64,000 nt of DNA, taken from Shewanella algidipiscicola. Its GTDB lineage: Bacteria; Pseudomonadota; Gammaproteobacteria; Enterobacterales; Shewanellaceae. Positions 37,919 through 48,867 of this stretch are shown piece after piece. Numbering within the stretch: the first letter of the stretch is position 1; each line of letters starts with the position of its first letter. The position numbers and the translations under genes were made by a program. A model generated the notes under the pieces. That model was not told the DNA's origin and ran no database searches. It saw nothing but the letters and a program-made list of their open reading frames with translations. The stretch covers positions 59,623 to 123,622 of the forward strand of contig NZ_QPQT01000014.1 of NCBI RefSeq assembly GCF_003605125.1, written 5' to 3'.

Positions 37919-38995
37919 TTAAGCGCGGCAAAGGATCTCTTCTAAAAGAGGCTCAGGAACGTTAGCATAAATCCCCGCTTGGCCTAGGCCTTCGGGTAAC
38001 ACTAACCTAAGCTTACCTTGAAGCACTTTTTTATCACGACGCATATGCTTAATAAACTGTTCAAAACCCATGTTATTAGGCGCTTGGATAGGCAGGTCGA
38101 AAGCGGTAAAGAGTTTTGCGATTCGCTCGACAACACTTTGCTCTACCAAATCCATTTTACAAGCAGTTTGAGCCGCAAGCACACTACCAGCAGCAACCGC
38201 TTCACCATGCAGCCAGACACCGTAACCCATTTCGGCCTCAATAGCATGGCCAAAGGTGTGGCCGAGATTAAGTAATGCCCGCACCCCTTGTTCGGTTTCA
38301 TCTTGGGCGACGACATCTGCTTTTATCTGGCAGCAGCGAGCAATCGCATACTGTAATGCCGACTCATCTAACCGCTTTAACTCAGCGACATTATCTTCAA
38401 GCCAACAGAAAAAGGCCTGATCCCAGATAATACCGTACTTAATCACCTCTGCCATTCCGGCTGCAAATTCTCTCACCGGTAGTGTGTTTAAACACTGTGT
38501 ATCTATGACCACTAGTTGCGGTTGATAAAAAGCGCCGATCATATTCTTCCCTAAGGGATGATTAACCGCTGTTTTGCCGCCAACAGAAGAGTCAACTTGG
38601 GATAATAAGGTTGTTGGTATTTGGATGAAATCAACTCCGCGTTGGTAACAGGCCGCTGCAAAGCCAGTCATGTCACCGATAACGCCGCCGCCCAGTGCAA
38701 TAAGCACAGTATCTCGCCCCATATTCTGCGACAGCAGTGAGGTCAAGATATCATCCAGTGTTGCTAACGTTTTGTACTGTTCACCGTCGGGTAAGATGAC
38801 CGGTGTCGCACATTGAAAAGGAGTTAATAGCGCCTGTACCCTTTCAAGGTACAGGGGCGCTACTGTATCATTACTGACGATAAGCACTTTTTTATTCTGG
38901 AGGTATAACTCGAATAACTCGGGCTTCTCCAGCAGATTCGGGCCAATATAAATCGGGTAACTACGTACACCAAGTTCAACCTGAATCCGTTCCAT
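37919..38995 (-). CDS. aroB: 3-dehydroquinate synthase
   Basis: Second step of the shikimate pathway, converting DAHP to 3-dehydroquinate with NAD and a divalent metal. The 358 aa show [58 protein letters not shown] and metal ligands in [11 protein letters not shown] and [10 protein letters not shown]. Follows aroK by 15 bp. Confidence 0.97.
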   Translation of the reverse strand: MERIQVELGVRSYPIYIGPNLLEKPELFELYLQNKKVLIVSNDTVAPLYLERVQALLTPFQCATPVILPDGEQYKTLATLDDILTSLLSQNMGRDTVLIALGGGVIGDMTGFAAACYQRGVDFIQIPTTLLSQVDSSVGGKTAVNHPLGKNMIGAFYQPQLVVIDTQCLNTLPVREFAAGMAEVIKYGIIWDQAFFCWLEDNVAELKRLDESALQYAIARCCQIKADVVAQDETEQGVRALLNLGHTFGHAIEAEMGYGVWLHGEAVAAGSVLAAQTACKMDLVEQSVVERIAKLFTAFDLPIQAPNNMGFEQFIKHMRRDKKVLQGKLRLVLPEGLGQAGIYANVPEPLLEEILCRA

Positions 38996-39010
38996 GCTTC
39001 CGCCTAATGA

Positions 39011-39526
39011 TTAAAAACCTAACTGTTCAATAATTTGATTGGCAACCACTTTCGCACTCTGTTCATCGGTTTTCACGATGACATCGGCAATCTCTTCGTA
39101 AAGAGGGTTACGCGTTTCAGCAAGTTTTTCTAACACTTCACGAGGGTCATCTACTTGTAGTAACGGACGACGCTTATCTCGTTGCGTACGCGCAACTTGC
39201 TTGTCGATAGTCGTCTCTAAATAGACCACTATGCCACGAGCAGAAAGATTGTTGCGAATATCTTTACTCTCGATTGATCCGCCGCCAGTTGCTAAAACAA
39301 TACCTTGTTTTTCAGTTAAGTCAGCGACAACTTGTGTTTCGCGACGACGAAAACCTTCTTCGCCTTCAACGTCAAATACCCACGCAATATCCGCACCAGT
39401 GCGGTTTTCAATTTCTTGATCTGAATCGTGGAATTCTAAATGGAGCATCTGCGCCAGATGACGACCTATAGTGCTTTTACCAGCCCCCATAGGACCTACT
39501 AGGAAAATATTACGTTTTTCAGCCAT
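39011..39526 (-). CDS. aroK: Shikimate kinase I
   Basis: Phosphorylates shikimate using ATP. The 171 aa show the P-loop [15 protein letters not shown], the DSDQEIE region, [12 protein letters not shown] (shikimate-binding Arg) and LATGGGSI. First gene of aroK-aroB-damX-dam; a terminator closing pilQ separates it from the pil operon. Confidence 0.97.
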   Translation of the reverse strand: MAEKRNIFLVGPMGAGKSTIGRHLAQMLHLEFHDSDQEIENRTGADIAWVFDVEGEEGFRRRETQVVADLTEKQGIVLATGGGSIESKDIRNNLSARGIVVYLETTIDKQVARTQRDKRRPLLQVDDPREVLEKLAETRNPLYEEIADVIVKTDEQSAKVVANQIIEQLGF

Positions 39527-39692
39527 TGCTTTACGTCTGAATCTTATATGAAGTTTGCCTACGCCAACCAGAAAATCAGGCCGACCTTAAATGTTACCTT
39601 GCTCTAATGAGACTTGACCATGGATTATCTCAGTTATCCCACCTTAAAGGCAAGTGATGCGAGTAAATTCTGTGAAATTATACTCCCCCACT

Positions 39693-39722
39693 AAAAAGCC
39701 AGCGTTTATACGCTGGCTTTTT
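39693..39722 (-). terminator. Terminator of the pilMNOPQ operon
   Basis: AAAAAGCCAGCG / CGCTGGCTTTTT, 12-bp stem with 6-base loop just after pilQ; T runs on both strands. Confidence 0.85.
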
Positions 39723-39741
39723 TACTATAGAGCATAGGTAG

Positions 39742-41823
39742 TTACAAATCTTCTGAAATGATTTTTGGGGTTACGAAAATCAATAACTCCTGGCGTTCAT
39801 TTTTATCAGAAGTGTTTCTAAACAGGTAACCCACAAAAGGAATATCCCCTAATACAGGCACTTTGCTGACACGGTTGATCAGTTGCTGCTGGTAAATACC
39901 ACCTAATACGATAGTTTCACCATGATCGACAAGCACCTGAGTACCAATACGTTGAGTATCGATAGATACCGCTTGCCCTAGCGGTGTATCAACCACTTTA
40001 CCTTGTGAATCCTGCGTGATTTCAAGATCCAAGATCACTCGGTTGTCCGGGGTGATTTGCGGTGTCACGCGTAGCGACAACACCGCTTTCTTAAATTGCA
40101 CTGTGGCCGCACCACTTGAAGCCGACTCGACATAAGGGATCTCGACACCTTGCTCAATATAAGCCGCCTTTTGATTAGAGGTCATAATGCGCGGGCTGGC
40201 GATGATTTCACCTTTGCTTTCTTGCTCAAGCGCACTCAACTCGAGATCCAGCAAGGTACCATCGGCCAACTTAGCCACATGAAATGCAATACTTGCAGGA
40301 TTGGTAGCTGCTGCGGGTAGGTTAACATTGAGACGATCGCCAATATCGGGAACGATACCATTGGCAATATCATTGGCTCCGCCCAAACTACCTGAAGTGC
40401 CTTTACTGCCTTGCTGATCAGTGATGCCCCAGCGAATACCTAAGTCTTCAGAGACGTCATCTTTCACCGTGACCATGCGTGACTCGATCAAAACCTGACG
40501 AATCGGAATATCTAATACTTCGATTAAACGATGAATATTTTCTAAACTTTCTTCGGTGTCTTTAACCAGCAAGGTGTTGGTGCGCTCATCGACCGCAACG
40601 GTACCGCGTGCAGATAATAAACTCGAAGTATCTCCTTTCAACAATGCGGCAATGTCGAGAGCTTTAGCATAATTAATCTGTAAATATTCAGAATAAAGCG
40701 GAGCAAGCTCTTTCACTTCTTGCATATTTTTAAGCTCTTGGCTTTCACGTATTGCCATCTCTTCCGCTGGCGCAACCATTAAAATGTTACCTTCGATGCG
40801 CTTATCTAAACCCTTAGTTTGCAGAATTAAGTCTAACGCTTGATCCCAAGGTACATCATCGAGTCTCAGGGTAATATCCCCCTCGACAGTATCACTGGTC
40901 ACTAAGTTAAAGTTGTTATAGTCGGCAATAATTTGCAATACGGTTCGAACAGAAATACTTTGGAAGTTAAGTGACAGCGAGCGTCCCTCATATTTTTTCT
41001 CTTCTTTTACAACGTTATTCCGTACCGCCTTATTCACACTTAAGCGAAACAGATCACCTTCTTGCTTATAGTTATAATCATATTGGCCATCAATATTGAG
41101 TAATATGCGAGTGGTTAATTCTTCTTTGAAAGTTTCAAAGCTTCTAACAGGAGTGGCAAAATCTTGCACATCCATCACATACAATAAGTTGGAGCCAATA
41201 TCCGTGTTATATAATTTGAGCTCTAATTTGGCCCCCACCTGTTCAACATTGGCGGCAACTGAAGCGTTATTTAGTTTAACCAATAACTCACCACCACCCT
41301 CTGTCGTACGACGAAAATCGATATTTTTGATGCCATTAACAAATGGATTAACCGCACTTTCACTGCGGTTAGCAACTTCATCATTAATCGTTAGCCTATA
41401 GGTATTACCTAACACTTTACCTTGATACGCTTTTACCTTAACCAAGTCCACCAGCACATTTAGCCTGTCACTGTCTTGTAACATAGAGACTGATTTAACG
41501 CCTACATTATCGACAGGTAATCGCGACTTTTCTAAACCTGATAGGCTGTCATCGAATCCCAAAATAATTTGGGCCGGCGACGCATTGAGATTAATATCTG
41601 GCTCTGTAACATCGTCCTCAAATATCAACTGTAATTCGAGCTGGTGATCAACGACTGAGTGATACTTAACATCCACTAAGCGGTTTGCAGCTGAAGAATA
41701 CGGCGCCACACCTAATATTAACGCTAGGCCTAAGGCCGCATTAAATAAAGGTGACATTTTTAGTAATGCATTTCTCACGGCAGAAGATTCCATCTTTCCC
41801 CTTATCCTTCGCTTGTTATTCAC
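39742..41823 (-). CDS. pilQ: Type IV pilus secretin PilQ
   Basis: Forms the outer-membrane channel through which the type IV pilus passes. The 693 aa have a signal peptide (after a basic start; cleavage near SSAAN, about residue 46), AMIN domains (about 50-270) for peptidoglycan attachment, a secretin/TonB short N-terminal domain (about 290-345), NolW-like repeat (about 375-440) and a secretin domain (about 500-690) with VPVLGDIPFVGYLFRN. ATG 41793 is an alternative start. It overlaps pilP by 8 bases. Confidence 0.95.
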   Translation of the reverse strand: MNNKRRIRGKMESSAVRNALLKMSPLFNAALGLALILGVAPYSSAANRLVDVKYHSVVDHQLELQLIFEDDVTEPDINLNASPAQIILGFDDSLSGLEKSRLPVDNVGVKSVSMLQDSDRLNVLVDLVKVKAYQGKVLGNTYRLTINDEVANRSESAVNPFVNGIKNIDFRRTTEGGGELLVKLNNASVAANVEQVGAKLELKLYNTDIGSNLLYVMDVQDFATPVRSFETFKEELTTRILLNIDGQYDYNYKQEGDLFRLSVNKAVRNNVVKEEKKYEGRSLSLNFQSISVRTVLQIIADYNNFNLVTSDTVEGDITLRLDDVPWDQALDLILQTKGLDKRIEGNILMVAPAEEMAIRESQELKNMQEVKELAPLYSEYLQINYAKALDIAALLKGDTSSLLSARGTVAVDERTNTLLVKDTEESLENIHRLIEVLDIPIRQVLIESRMVTVKDDVSEDLGIRWGITDQQGSKGTSGSLGGANDIANGIVPDIGDRLNVNLPAAATNPASIAFHVAKLADGTLLDLELSALEQESKGEIIASPRIMTSNQKAAYIEQGVEIPYVESASSGAATVQFKKAVLSLRVTPQITPDNRVILDLEITQDSQGKVVDTPLGQAVSIDTQRIGTQVLVDHGETIVLGGIYQQQLINRVSKVPVLGDIPFVGYLFRNTSDKNERQELLIFVTPKIISEDL

Positions 41824-42331
41824 CAGTGAGCTCCATGTTGCTTAATCTTTCAGCCCAGCAACCTGAACCATCAGGAATTAATTCTATTATTTCGACTGTT
41901 TGCGGTGTTACTTTAGCAATTCGCCCGTGATACAACCCTAAATACTCACCGATACCTAATCGATAAACACTGCCATCGTTTGTTTCTATTAGTGCCCAAA
42001 TCGTTTCCTTTTCACTTAACGTACCACGCATTTTTAAATTATCTAACGCATAGGTTTCTAATCGTCCTTTACGGCGTTTTAAATCTGGTTGGAGGCAATC
42101 TTTTGTCGTATCGATAACCTCTTCAGTTAATTCACGTGATGGTGGCACAAATGGGCTGCGCATCAAATGGGCTTGATAGACAAAATGTTCAAATGTCGGC
42201 GGTTGTTTTAATGGCGGAACATAAGCGACATGCTGCGCCTTAGTTGTGGTCACAAACTCCTCTATATCGCTGCGATCCCCCATACAACCTGTTAAAGCAA
42301 TAATTAACACTAACCAGGGTAGCTGTTTCAT
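41816..42331 (-). CDS. pilP: Type IV pilus assembly lipoprotein PilP
   Basis: Periplasmic lipoprotein linking the inner-membrane PilMNO complex to the PilQ secretin. The 171 aa have a lipobox ALTGC (C16), then a disordered linker and a compact beta domain (about 75-165) with LDNLKMRGTLSEKETIWALIET and YLGLYHGRIAKV. Starts one base before the pilO stop ends. Confidence 0.94.
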   Translation of the reverse strand: MKQLPWLVLIIALTGCMGDRSDIEEFVTTTKAQHVAYVPPLKQPPTFEHFVYQAHLMRSPFVPPSRELTEEVIDTTKDCLQPDLKRRKGRLETYALDNLKMRGTLSEKETIWALIETNDGSVYRLGIGEYLGLYHGRIAKVTPQTVEIIELIPDGSGCWAERLSNMELTGE

Positions 42332-42951
42332 TACTTAGCCCCCTTGGCATTTTTATCGTTAGGTAACTGAACACCTTCTTTAAAACGATAAGTCTTAGCT
42401 AAGATCTCCATCGCTAACTGCCCCTGGTCGCTCCGCTTAATCACGAAATCATGTAAGCTCACGATACGAGGTAATTTGGCCACATCACTTACCAACTGCC
42501 CCATCTCATGGTAATCCCCTGTCACCGACATACTAATGGGGAACTCGATATAGAAATCACGTTGGATCTCTTCTTGCCATTCGAGGCTTTCGATCCCCAA
42601 ACCCGAGTCGGTGGCAACAAACGTAAGATCATCTAGCAATCCTGGCATTTCATTTTGCGAAGGTAACATTTTAAGTAACTCAGCAAACTGAACTTCCATC
42701 TCGGTAAGTTGCTCACGATATAATTTAAGATTAGCCGCTAATTGATATTTCGCTTTGAAATCATCTCGCAGTGTGAGTTCTTTATCTTGTTCGCGATTTA
42801 ACGTATCGATGGCATCTGAAACAAATAAGAAGTAACTAGCAATAAAGATAAGAATTGCCAGTAACGTTGCAAAGACAACTTTAACCTGAGTTGGCCAACC
42901 CCCAATGTTTTCAAAGTCGACATCGTTAAATTCACTCAGATCGAGTTTCAT
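42331..42951 (-). CDS. pilO: Type IV pilus inner-membrane protein PilO
   Basis: Bitopic inner-membrane alignment-complex protein that pairs with PilN. The 206 aa have one transmembrane helix (about 25-47, VVFATLLAILIFIASYFLFV), a coiled coil (about 55-100) and a ferredoxin-like periplasmic domain (about 110-195). ATGA overlap with pilN. Confidence 0.94.
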   Translation of the reverse strand: MKLDLSEFNDVDFENIGGWPTQVKVVFATLLAILIFIASYFLFVSDAIDTLNREQDKELTLRDDFKAKYQLAANLKLYREQLTEMEVQFAELLKMLPSQNEMPGLLDDLTFVATDSGLGIESLEWQEEIQRDFYIEFPISMSVTGDYHEMGQLVSDVAKLPRIVSLHDFVIKRSDQGQLAMEILAKTYRFKEGVQLPNDKNAKGAK

Positions 42952-43526
42952 TTGCTCGCTCCTTGGGCAGTATTACTTTCTGCACTCTCGTCACTAATAG
43001 AAACACGTAAACTGAATCGCTGTAGTTGGCGCATCGCTTCATTTTGAGAAACGATAGACTGCATATTAGGATCATGAAGCCATAATGATGTTGTCACTTT
43101 ACGCATCATATTGGCCACATTGTTATTAGATTCACTCCGCCCTTCTATCCATAACAAGCTGCCCTTCTTTTCGATACTTGATAGGTATATTCCAGGAGGG
43201 ACAATGCGCACCAGTTCATCTAACACATGTGTCGGTAAATTTCGCGCCTGCTGTAAATTAAGAATAATCTCGGTACGACGTTCAATATCTTTTTTACGCT
43301 CACGAATTTTCTTAATTTCGGCTATCTGCGTTTCTAATAATTGAATTTCAGATTGCAAATAGGCATTTCTGCCACGTTGCTCTTCGGTCATCATATCGAT
43401 GACCATTAACGCCGCATAAACCAGTAGTGAAGCGCCGATAAAAACAGCCATTAATATGCCTAAATAATCGCGTTTATGTTTTTCTCGTGCCTCTTCTCGC
43501 CATGGAAGTAAATTTATGTTCGCCAT
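42948..43526 (-). CDS. pilN: Type IV pilus inner-membrane protein PilN
   Basis: Bitopic inner-membrane protein. The 192 aa begin with the conserved ANINLLPWREE, the cytoplasmic tail that docks in PilM, followed by a membrane helix (about 22-43), a coiled coil (about 48-95) and a periplasmic domain. It overlaps pilM by 13 bases. Confidence 0.95.
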   Translation of the reverse strand: MANINLLPWREEAREKHKRDYLGILMAVFIGASLLVYAALMVIDMMTEEQRGRNAYLQSEIQLLETQIAEIKKIRERKKDIERRTEIILNLQQARNLPTHVLDELVRIVPPGIYLSSIEKKGSLLWIEGRSESNNNVANMMRKVTTSLWLHDPNMQSIVSQNEAMRQLQRFSLRVSISDESAESNTAQGASK

Positions 43527-44593
43527 TGAGAGTAACTCCTAAGCGCTAATCCACACGCAACCATATATTTATTAATTGTTGGCTGCAGGCGCGTTTTAAT
43601 TTCATCATCGGCATGCAAACAACCTGCAAAGGGGTCGGCAATTACGCTTTGTACACCCAGCTCATTGGTTAATAAGTTGGCCATACCTTCGAGTTTTGAG
43701 GTGCCACCGCACAAGAGAATATAATCGACTTTATCTTTACCACTGGAGGTACAGTAAATTTGTAATGTACGTTTTATTTGTTGTAATAACTGATTTTGAA
43801 AAGGAGATAGCACTTCGAACATATAATTGCGAGGAAGAGAACCTTCAACCTTAGCGGTTTCGGCCTGGTCATGAGACATGCCATAAAATGATAAAATTGA
43901 TTGAGTAAACTGCTCACCACCAAACGCTTGTTCGCGAATAAAGGTCGTCTCTCCGCCTTCAACCACTGAAAAAGTGGTCATATTGGCACCAATATCCACC
44001 AGCGCAACGATTTTATCTTTTCCACCGTCAGGTAGTTGTGCTGCCACTAACTCAAACGAACGCCCTAAGGCATAACCTTCGATGTCGACGACTTTAGTCT
44101 CAAGATTAATATCATCCAAACTATCGACTCTGGCATCAATATTTTCGGTTCGACAAGCGCTAAGTAATACATCCACTTTTGAGGGATCGGTACTATTCAC
44201 ATTGAGCGTTTCAAAATCGATACTGACCTCATCGAGTGAATAAGGGATCAAGTTATCGGCTTCAATCTCAATTTGAGTCTCCATCTCTTCTTCGCTAAGC
44301 GAAGCGTCCATGTAGATAACCTTTGTCATCACCGCCGATCCCGATACAGCAACGGCAGCGTATTTGACCGATTTCGGTAATGCACGCTTAATCAATTTAA
44401 GCGACTCTAAAACGGCATCGGTATCGCGCACTTCATGATCGTTAACGGCTCCTTTTTTTACAGGTACCGCTGCATGACTCAATATTTTATAACCATCAGC
44501 AGTCTTACTCAGCAGGATTGCTTTAATTTCGTGAGAACCGATATCGATACCCACCATCTGCGGAGCCTGACGCTTCCATAAATTTGAAAGCAT
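43514..44593 (-). CDS. pilM: Type IV pilus actin-like ATPase PilM
   Basis: Cytoplasmic actin/FtsA-like protein binding ATP and the PilN tail. The 359 aa show MVGIDIGSHEIKAILLS (phosphate 1), ALVDIGANMTTFSVVEGG (phosphate 2) and ILLCGGTSKLEGMANLL (adenosine motif). First gene of pilMNOPQ, divergent from mrcA across 186 bp, the arrangement typical of many gammaproteobacteria. Confidence 0.96.
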   Translation of the reverse strand: MLSNLWKRQAPQMVGIDIGSHEIKAILLSKTADGYKILSHAAVPVKKGAVNDHEVRDTDAVLESLKLIKRALPKSVKYAAVAVSGSAVMTKVIYMDASLSEEEMETQIEIEADNLIPYSLDEVSIDFETLNVNSTDPSKVDVLLSACRTENIDARVDSLDDINLETKVVDIEGYALGRSFELVAAQLPDGGKDKIVALVDIGANMTTFSVVEGGETTFIREQAFGGEQFTQSILSFYGMSHDQAETAKVEGSLPRNYMFEVLSPFQNQLLQQIKRTLQIYCTSSGKDKVDYILLCGGTSKLEGMANLLTNELGVQSVIADPFAGCLHADDEIKTRLQPTINKYMVACGLALRSYSQWRT

Positions 44594-44779
44594 AATATAT
44601 CGCCACTTTATTGTTATAATTTCAAGAATTAGATTAGCACAAAATCAATCTGTTATAGCTATTTGTACAAAATGTTTATCACTTTTACAATTGCCATTTT
44701 TTTGACAACCTTTTTTGCTTCACCAATAGCCTCTCGCCTTATATACTGTTGTGCCTGCTCTATTTATTGGAATAATCTG

Positions 44780-47329
44780 GTGAAGTGGTTTAAACGAATT
44801 ATTATCGCGCTATTTAGCCTCACTCTTTTGGGAGTAGGTGCTATTGCCGCTGCATATTTTTATGTGCTTCCCGATCTACCCGATGTTACCACCCTTAAAA
44901 CGGTAAAATTGCAGACTCCGTTACGAATTTACAGTGCCGATGGCAAACTCATCTCACAGTTTGGTGAAAAACGTCGTATCCCAGTTGAATATGAACAGGT
45001 ACCCCAACAACTGATAAACGCAGTACTGGACACCGAAGATGCGCGTTTCTTTGAGCACAAAGGGATCGATCCTATCGGTATCGTTCGTGCAGCCTTTATT
45101 TTGGCGACTACGGGCAAAAAGAGCCAAGGGGCCAGTACCATTACCCAGCAGGTCGCCAGAGGCTTTTTCTTATCCAGAGAAAAAACCTACATCCGAAAAA
45201 TTAAAGAGATTTTTTTAGCCCTTAAAATTGAGAAAGCACTGAACAAAGAAGAGATCCTCACCCTCTATCTCAATCGTTCATTTTTAGGTAACCGAGCCTA
45301 TGGTGTAGGCGCTGCGGCTCAAGTCTATTACGGTAAGGAGCTCGCGCAACTCACCTTACCCGAAATGGCAATGATTGCCGGTCTGCCGCAAGCGCCATCC
45401 GCAGCTAACCCCATTCGCAACCCCGTTCGCGCCATCAATCGTCGTAACTGGGTACTTAGCCGCATGCTCGAAAAAAATAATATTACCGAACAGGAATACT
45501 TAGCAGCGATAGCCGCTCCTATTACTGCGGAATATCACGGCGCAGAAGTTGAGCTGTACGCCCCCTATATATCTGAAATGGCACGTGATTACCTAGCAGA
45601 AAAATATGGTGAAGAAGAAGCATACACAGGTGGATATAACGTTTACACCACAATTGATTCAAGGCTACAACAGCTAGCACAGCAAGCCTTAAGAAATAAT
45701 GTTTACGCTTATGATGAGCGCCACGGCTACCGCGGTCCAACCAAGGTACTGTGGCAACCAGCCGCTGCCATACCAGCAAACGAAAGCATTATCGAGCAGC
45801 TCAAACAAACACAAGGTTTCCAAGGATTAGAACCGGCAGCCGTGCTTAAAGTGGGTGAACAAAGTGCCCAAGTACTTACCGCAGAGGGACAGATAATTAC
45901 TCTAGAGTGGCAAGGATTAAAATGGGCACGTAAGTTCATAAGCAACTCACGTCAAAGCCGTGCCCCTAAAGCAGCGAGCGAGATATTAAATGTCGGTGAG
46001 CAAATTTGGATCCGCCACGCAGAGACTTGGCAGCTATCTCAAATTCCAGAAGTGGCTAGCGCCATTGTCTCTCTTGATCCACATAACGGCGCCATCAAGA
46101 CCTTGGTTGGCGGCTACAGTTTCCACACCAGCCAATATAATCGCGTCACCCAAGCGAAACGTCAGCTGGGCTCTAACATTAAGCCGTTTATTTATACTGC
46201 CGCGCTAGAAAAAGGCTACACCCTCGCGACCTTGATTAATAATGCGCCCATTAATAACGCCGACATCCGTCAAGGCACAGCATGGCGACCTAAAAATTCC
46301 CCCGACAGATACACAGGCCCGACTCGCTTACGTGTTGGCCTAGCCCAATCCATTAACGTCATGTCTGTTCGAACCATGCGTTATGTCGGCTTAGAAGAGA
46401 CCATTGATACGTTAGTTCGTTTTGGTTTCGATAGAGAAGATATGCCCAAAAATGAGTCATTAGCATTGGGCTCACCTTCGGTAACACCATTGCAGGTGGT
46501 CACCGCGTTTTCGGCGTTCGCTAATGGAGGTTATCGCGTCGAGCCCTACTATATCGACCATATTGATAACGCCTACGAACAAACGATTGAACAGTCAAAT
46601 CCGACATTTGCCTGTACCCCCGAAATCGACGATACACCTAATGATACCTTGCCTGCATTGATCACAGCGACAGAACTGACCACCAGTGCAGAGACAACTA
46701 ATGAATTATCTCAAGCGGTAAGCGTAAATGGTTGCCCTATTGAAGCGCGTCATGCCGAGCGCATTATTTCAGAGCAAACCGCTTTCTTAATTACCGATGC
46801 ACTTAAAAGTGTTATTTGGGGCGGGGGTGATTGGCGCAAAGGCACTGGTTGGAACGGCACCGCATGGCGCGCCGCTCGCGTAGTGAACCGACGTGATATT
46901 GCCGGTAAAACGGGTACCACCAACGAATCTCGTGACACCTGGTTTAGTGGTTTCAATCCAAAACTGGTCACCACGGTGTGGGTTGGGTTCGATGATCACA
47001 GCAAAGAGCTGGGACGCACCGCTTGGAACGCTAATGGTGAAAAAGATCAAATATCGGGCGCCGAAGCCGGAGCAAAAACGGCTGGACCGGCCTGGAACGA
47101 GTTTATGAAAAATGCACTCGCCAATACGCCTGAAGAGCCGTCGCAACCTCCGAAGGGGATTGTATCGGCGCGCATTGATTTAGCCACAGGTAAGCTTAGC
47201 CGCAAAACTGACCATACCAGTGCGTTTGAATACTTTGTCAGTGGTACCGAGCCTACTGAGATGGCTACCGAGCCACAGCAGCAAGATGATATTTTTATCG
47301 ATGATGCCGTAGAAGAGCTATTCCAGTAA
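44780..47329 (+). CDS. mrcA: Penicillin-binding protein 1A (bifunctional glycosyltransferase/transpeptidase)
   Basis: Polymerises and cross-links peptidoglycan. I start at GTG 44780 (849 aa, like E. coli MrcA at 850), opening MKWFKRIIIALFSL; an in-frame extension to 44663 has an implausible second hydrophobic segment. One membrane helix (about 5-27); glycosyltransferase domain with catalytic Glu in DTEDARFFEHKGIDPIGI and GASTITQQ; transpeptidase with S-N-I-K in LGSNIKPF, S-I-N in AQSINVMSVR and KTGT in AGKTGTTNESRDTWF. Its activator LpoA is encoded at 27040-28872. Confidence 0.95.
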   Translation: MKWFKRIIIALFSLTLLGVGAIAAAYFYVLPDLPDVTTLKTVKLQTPLRIYSADGKLISQFGEKRRIPVEYEQVPQQLINAVLDTEDARFFEHKGIDPIGIVRAAFILATTGKKSQGASTITQQVARGFFLSREKTYIRKIKEIFLALKIEKALNKEEILTLYLNRSFLGNRAYGVGAAAQVYYGKELAQLTLPEMAMIAGLPQAPSAANPIRNPVRAINRRNWVLSRMLEKNNITEQEYLAAIAAPITAEYHGAEVELYAPYISEMARDYLAEKYGEEEAYTGGYNVYTTIDSRLQQLAQQALRNNVYAYDERHGYRGPTKVLWQPAAAIPANESIIEQLKQTQGFQGLEPAAVLKVGEQSAQVLTAEGQIITLEWQGLKWARKFISNSRQSRAPKAASEILNVGEQIWIRHAETWQLSQIPEVASAIVSLDPHNGAIKTLVGGYSFHTSQYNRVTQAKRQLGSNIKPFIYTAALEKGYTLATLINNAPINNADIRQGTAWRPKNSPDRYTGPTRLRVGLAQSINVMSVRTMRYVGLEETIDTLVRFGFDREDMPKNESLALGSPSVTPLQVVTAFSAFANGGYRVEPYYIDHIDNAYEQTIEQSNPTFACTPEIDDTPNDTLPALITATELTTSAETTNELSQAVSVNGCPIEARHAERIISEQTAFLITDALKSVIWGGGDWRKGTGWNGTAWRAARVVNRRDIAGKTGTTNESRDTWFSGFNPKLVTTVWVGFDDHSKELGRTAWNANGEKDQISGAEAGAKTAGPAWNEFMKNALANTPEEPSQPPKGIVSARIDLATGKLSRKTDHTSAFEYFVSGTEPTEMATEPQQQDDIFIDDAVEELFQ

Positions 47330-47379
47330 GCGATGCAAATAGGCAATTAGGCCTCATTGAAGCCAGGATCTTGACCATA

Positions 47380-47405
47380 AAAAAACCTGCCACGGCAGGT
47401 TTTTT
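47380..47405. terminator. Bidirectional terminator between mrcA and argH
   Basis: AAAAAACCTGC / GCAGGTTTTTT stem with CACG loop, between two convergent genes. Confidence 0.88.
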
Positions 47406-47430
47406 CATATAAACGCAATAACGATAACGG

Positions 47431-48795
47431 TTATACCAACTTAGCACTCAGCGCTGCTTTGACTTGCGCTAATGCTGTGCCACCTAAAGCTTCACGCTTA
47501 GCCAAGCATGAATCGATAGTCAGGCATTGGTAAACGTCTTGCTCAATCACGCTGGCAAAGGTCTGTAAGCTAGATAGTGTAAAATCTTCAATCGGCTTTT
47601 GCTCAGCAATCGCGGCCACGACTACCTCCCCGACCACATGGTGCGCCTCTCTAAAAGGCATCCCTTTAGCAACCAGATAATCCGCCAGTTCAGTCGAATT
47701 CGCATATCCTTGCTGCGCAGCCCTAAGGGTATTTTCACGATTCACCTTTAAACCAGACAACACTAACGCCGCCATTTCTAAGCAAATGGACCAGCTATCC
47801 ATGACATCAAATAGCCCCTCTTTGTCCTCTTGCATATCTTTATTGTAGGCTAGCGGTAGCGCCTTCATGGTGGTTAAAATCCCCACTAAGCTGCCGTAAA
47901 CGCGGCCAGTTTTACCCCGAATCAGCTCTAATGCATCTGGGTTTTTCTTTTGTGGCATCAATGATGAGCCAGAAGTGACTTGATCATCTAACTCGATAAA
48001 ACCCGCCTCTCCGCTATTAAAGAAGATTAAGTCTTCGGCCATACGGCTTAAGTGCATCATGCTGATCGACGCATCGCTACATAATTCAATCACATGGTCT
48101 CTATCCGAGACAGTGTCTAAACTGTTCAGGGTCGGTGATGCGAACCCTAACGATTTCGCCAGCGCATAACGATCCATAGAATAAGCCGTACCCGCTAGCG
48201 CACCTGTGCCCAGAGGGCAAGTATCGGCGCGTTTCAACGCATCCTCTAAGCGACTAATATCACGCTCGAACATCTCAACGTAGGCTAAACACCAATGACC
48301 AAATGCCACGGGCTGAGCACGTTGAAGATGGGTGTAGCCAGGCATAACAGCATCGAGCTCACGTTCGGCTAAATCCAGTAAGGCACTTCTAAGTTTACCC
48401 AACAAACCTAATAGGCTTTGCCCCTCTTTTTTGCACCATAACTTAAGATCGGTGGCCACCTGATCATTACGCGAACGACCCGTATGCAATTTTTTACCTA
48501 AGTCGCCCACCTTAGCGATCAGTGATTGCTCGACGAAACTGTGAATATCTTCAGCACCAGAGGCCAAAATTAACTCAGGCTTGTCGTTAACTTCATCGAG
48601 AAGCTGATTAAGCGCACTTTTTAATTCGATACATTCAACATCAGTTAAAATACCAACCGAGGCGATCGCATCGGCCCACGCAATCGAGCCCACAATGTCT
48701 TCTTCGATCAAGCGATAGTCAACGGGCAACGAATCGTTAAAAAGTTTAAACAGTGCACTGCTCTCTTGGCTAAATCTTCCACCCCATAACGCCAT
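47431..48795 (-). CDS. argH: Argininosuccinate lyase
   Basis: Last step of arginine biosynthesis, splitting argininosuccinate into arginine and fumarate. The 454 aa show [10 protein letters not shown] at the start, [14 protein letters not shown] and the signature [12 protein letters not shown]. It is a stand-alone lyase with no fused N-acetyltransferase (ArgA-like) extension, unlike the ArgHA fusion of Vibrio and Alteromonas-type bacteria. Last gene of argCBFGH. Confidence 0.97.
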   Translation of the reverse strand: MALWGGRFSQESSALFKLFNDSLPVDYRLIEEDIVGSIAWADAIASVGILTDVECIELKSALNQLLDEVNDKPELILASGAEDIHSFVEQSLIAKVGDLGKKLHTGRSRNDQVATDLKLWCKKEGQSLLGLLGKLRSALLDLAERELDAVMPGYTHLQRAQPVAFGHWCLAYVEMFERDISRLEDALKRADTCPLGTGALAGTAYSMDRYALAKSLGFASPTLNSLDTVSDRDHVIELCSDASISMMHLSRMAEDLIFFNSGEAGFIELDDQVTSGSSLMPQKKNPDALELIRGKTGRVYGSLVGILTTMKALPLAYNKDMQEDKEGLFDVMDSWSICLEMAALVLSGLKVNRENTLRAAQQGYANSTELADYLVAKGMPFREAHHVVGEVVVAAIAEQKPIEDFTLSSLQTFASVIEQDVYQCLTIDSCLAKREALGGTALAQVKAALSAKLV

Positions 48796-48867
48796 CTCGA
48801 TATCCTCTTCATTCGGTAAAAATACAGGGGCGATAACTCGCCCCTTGCAAGCGGTAAACTGATTAAA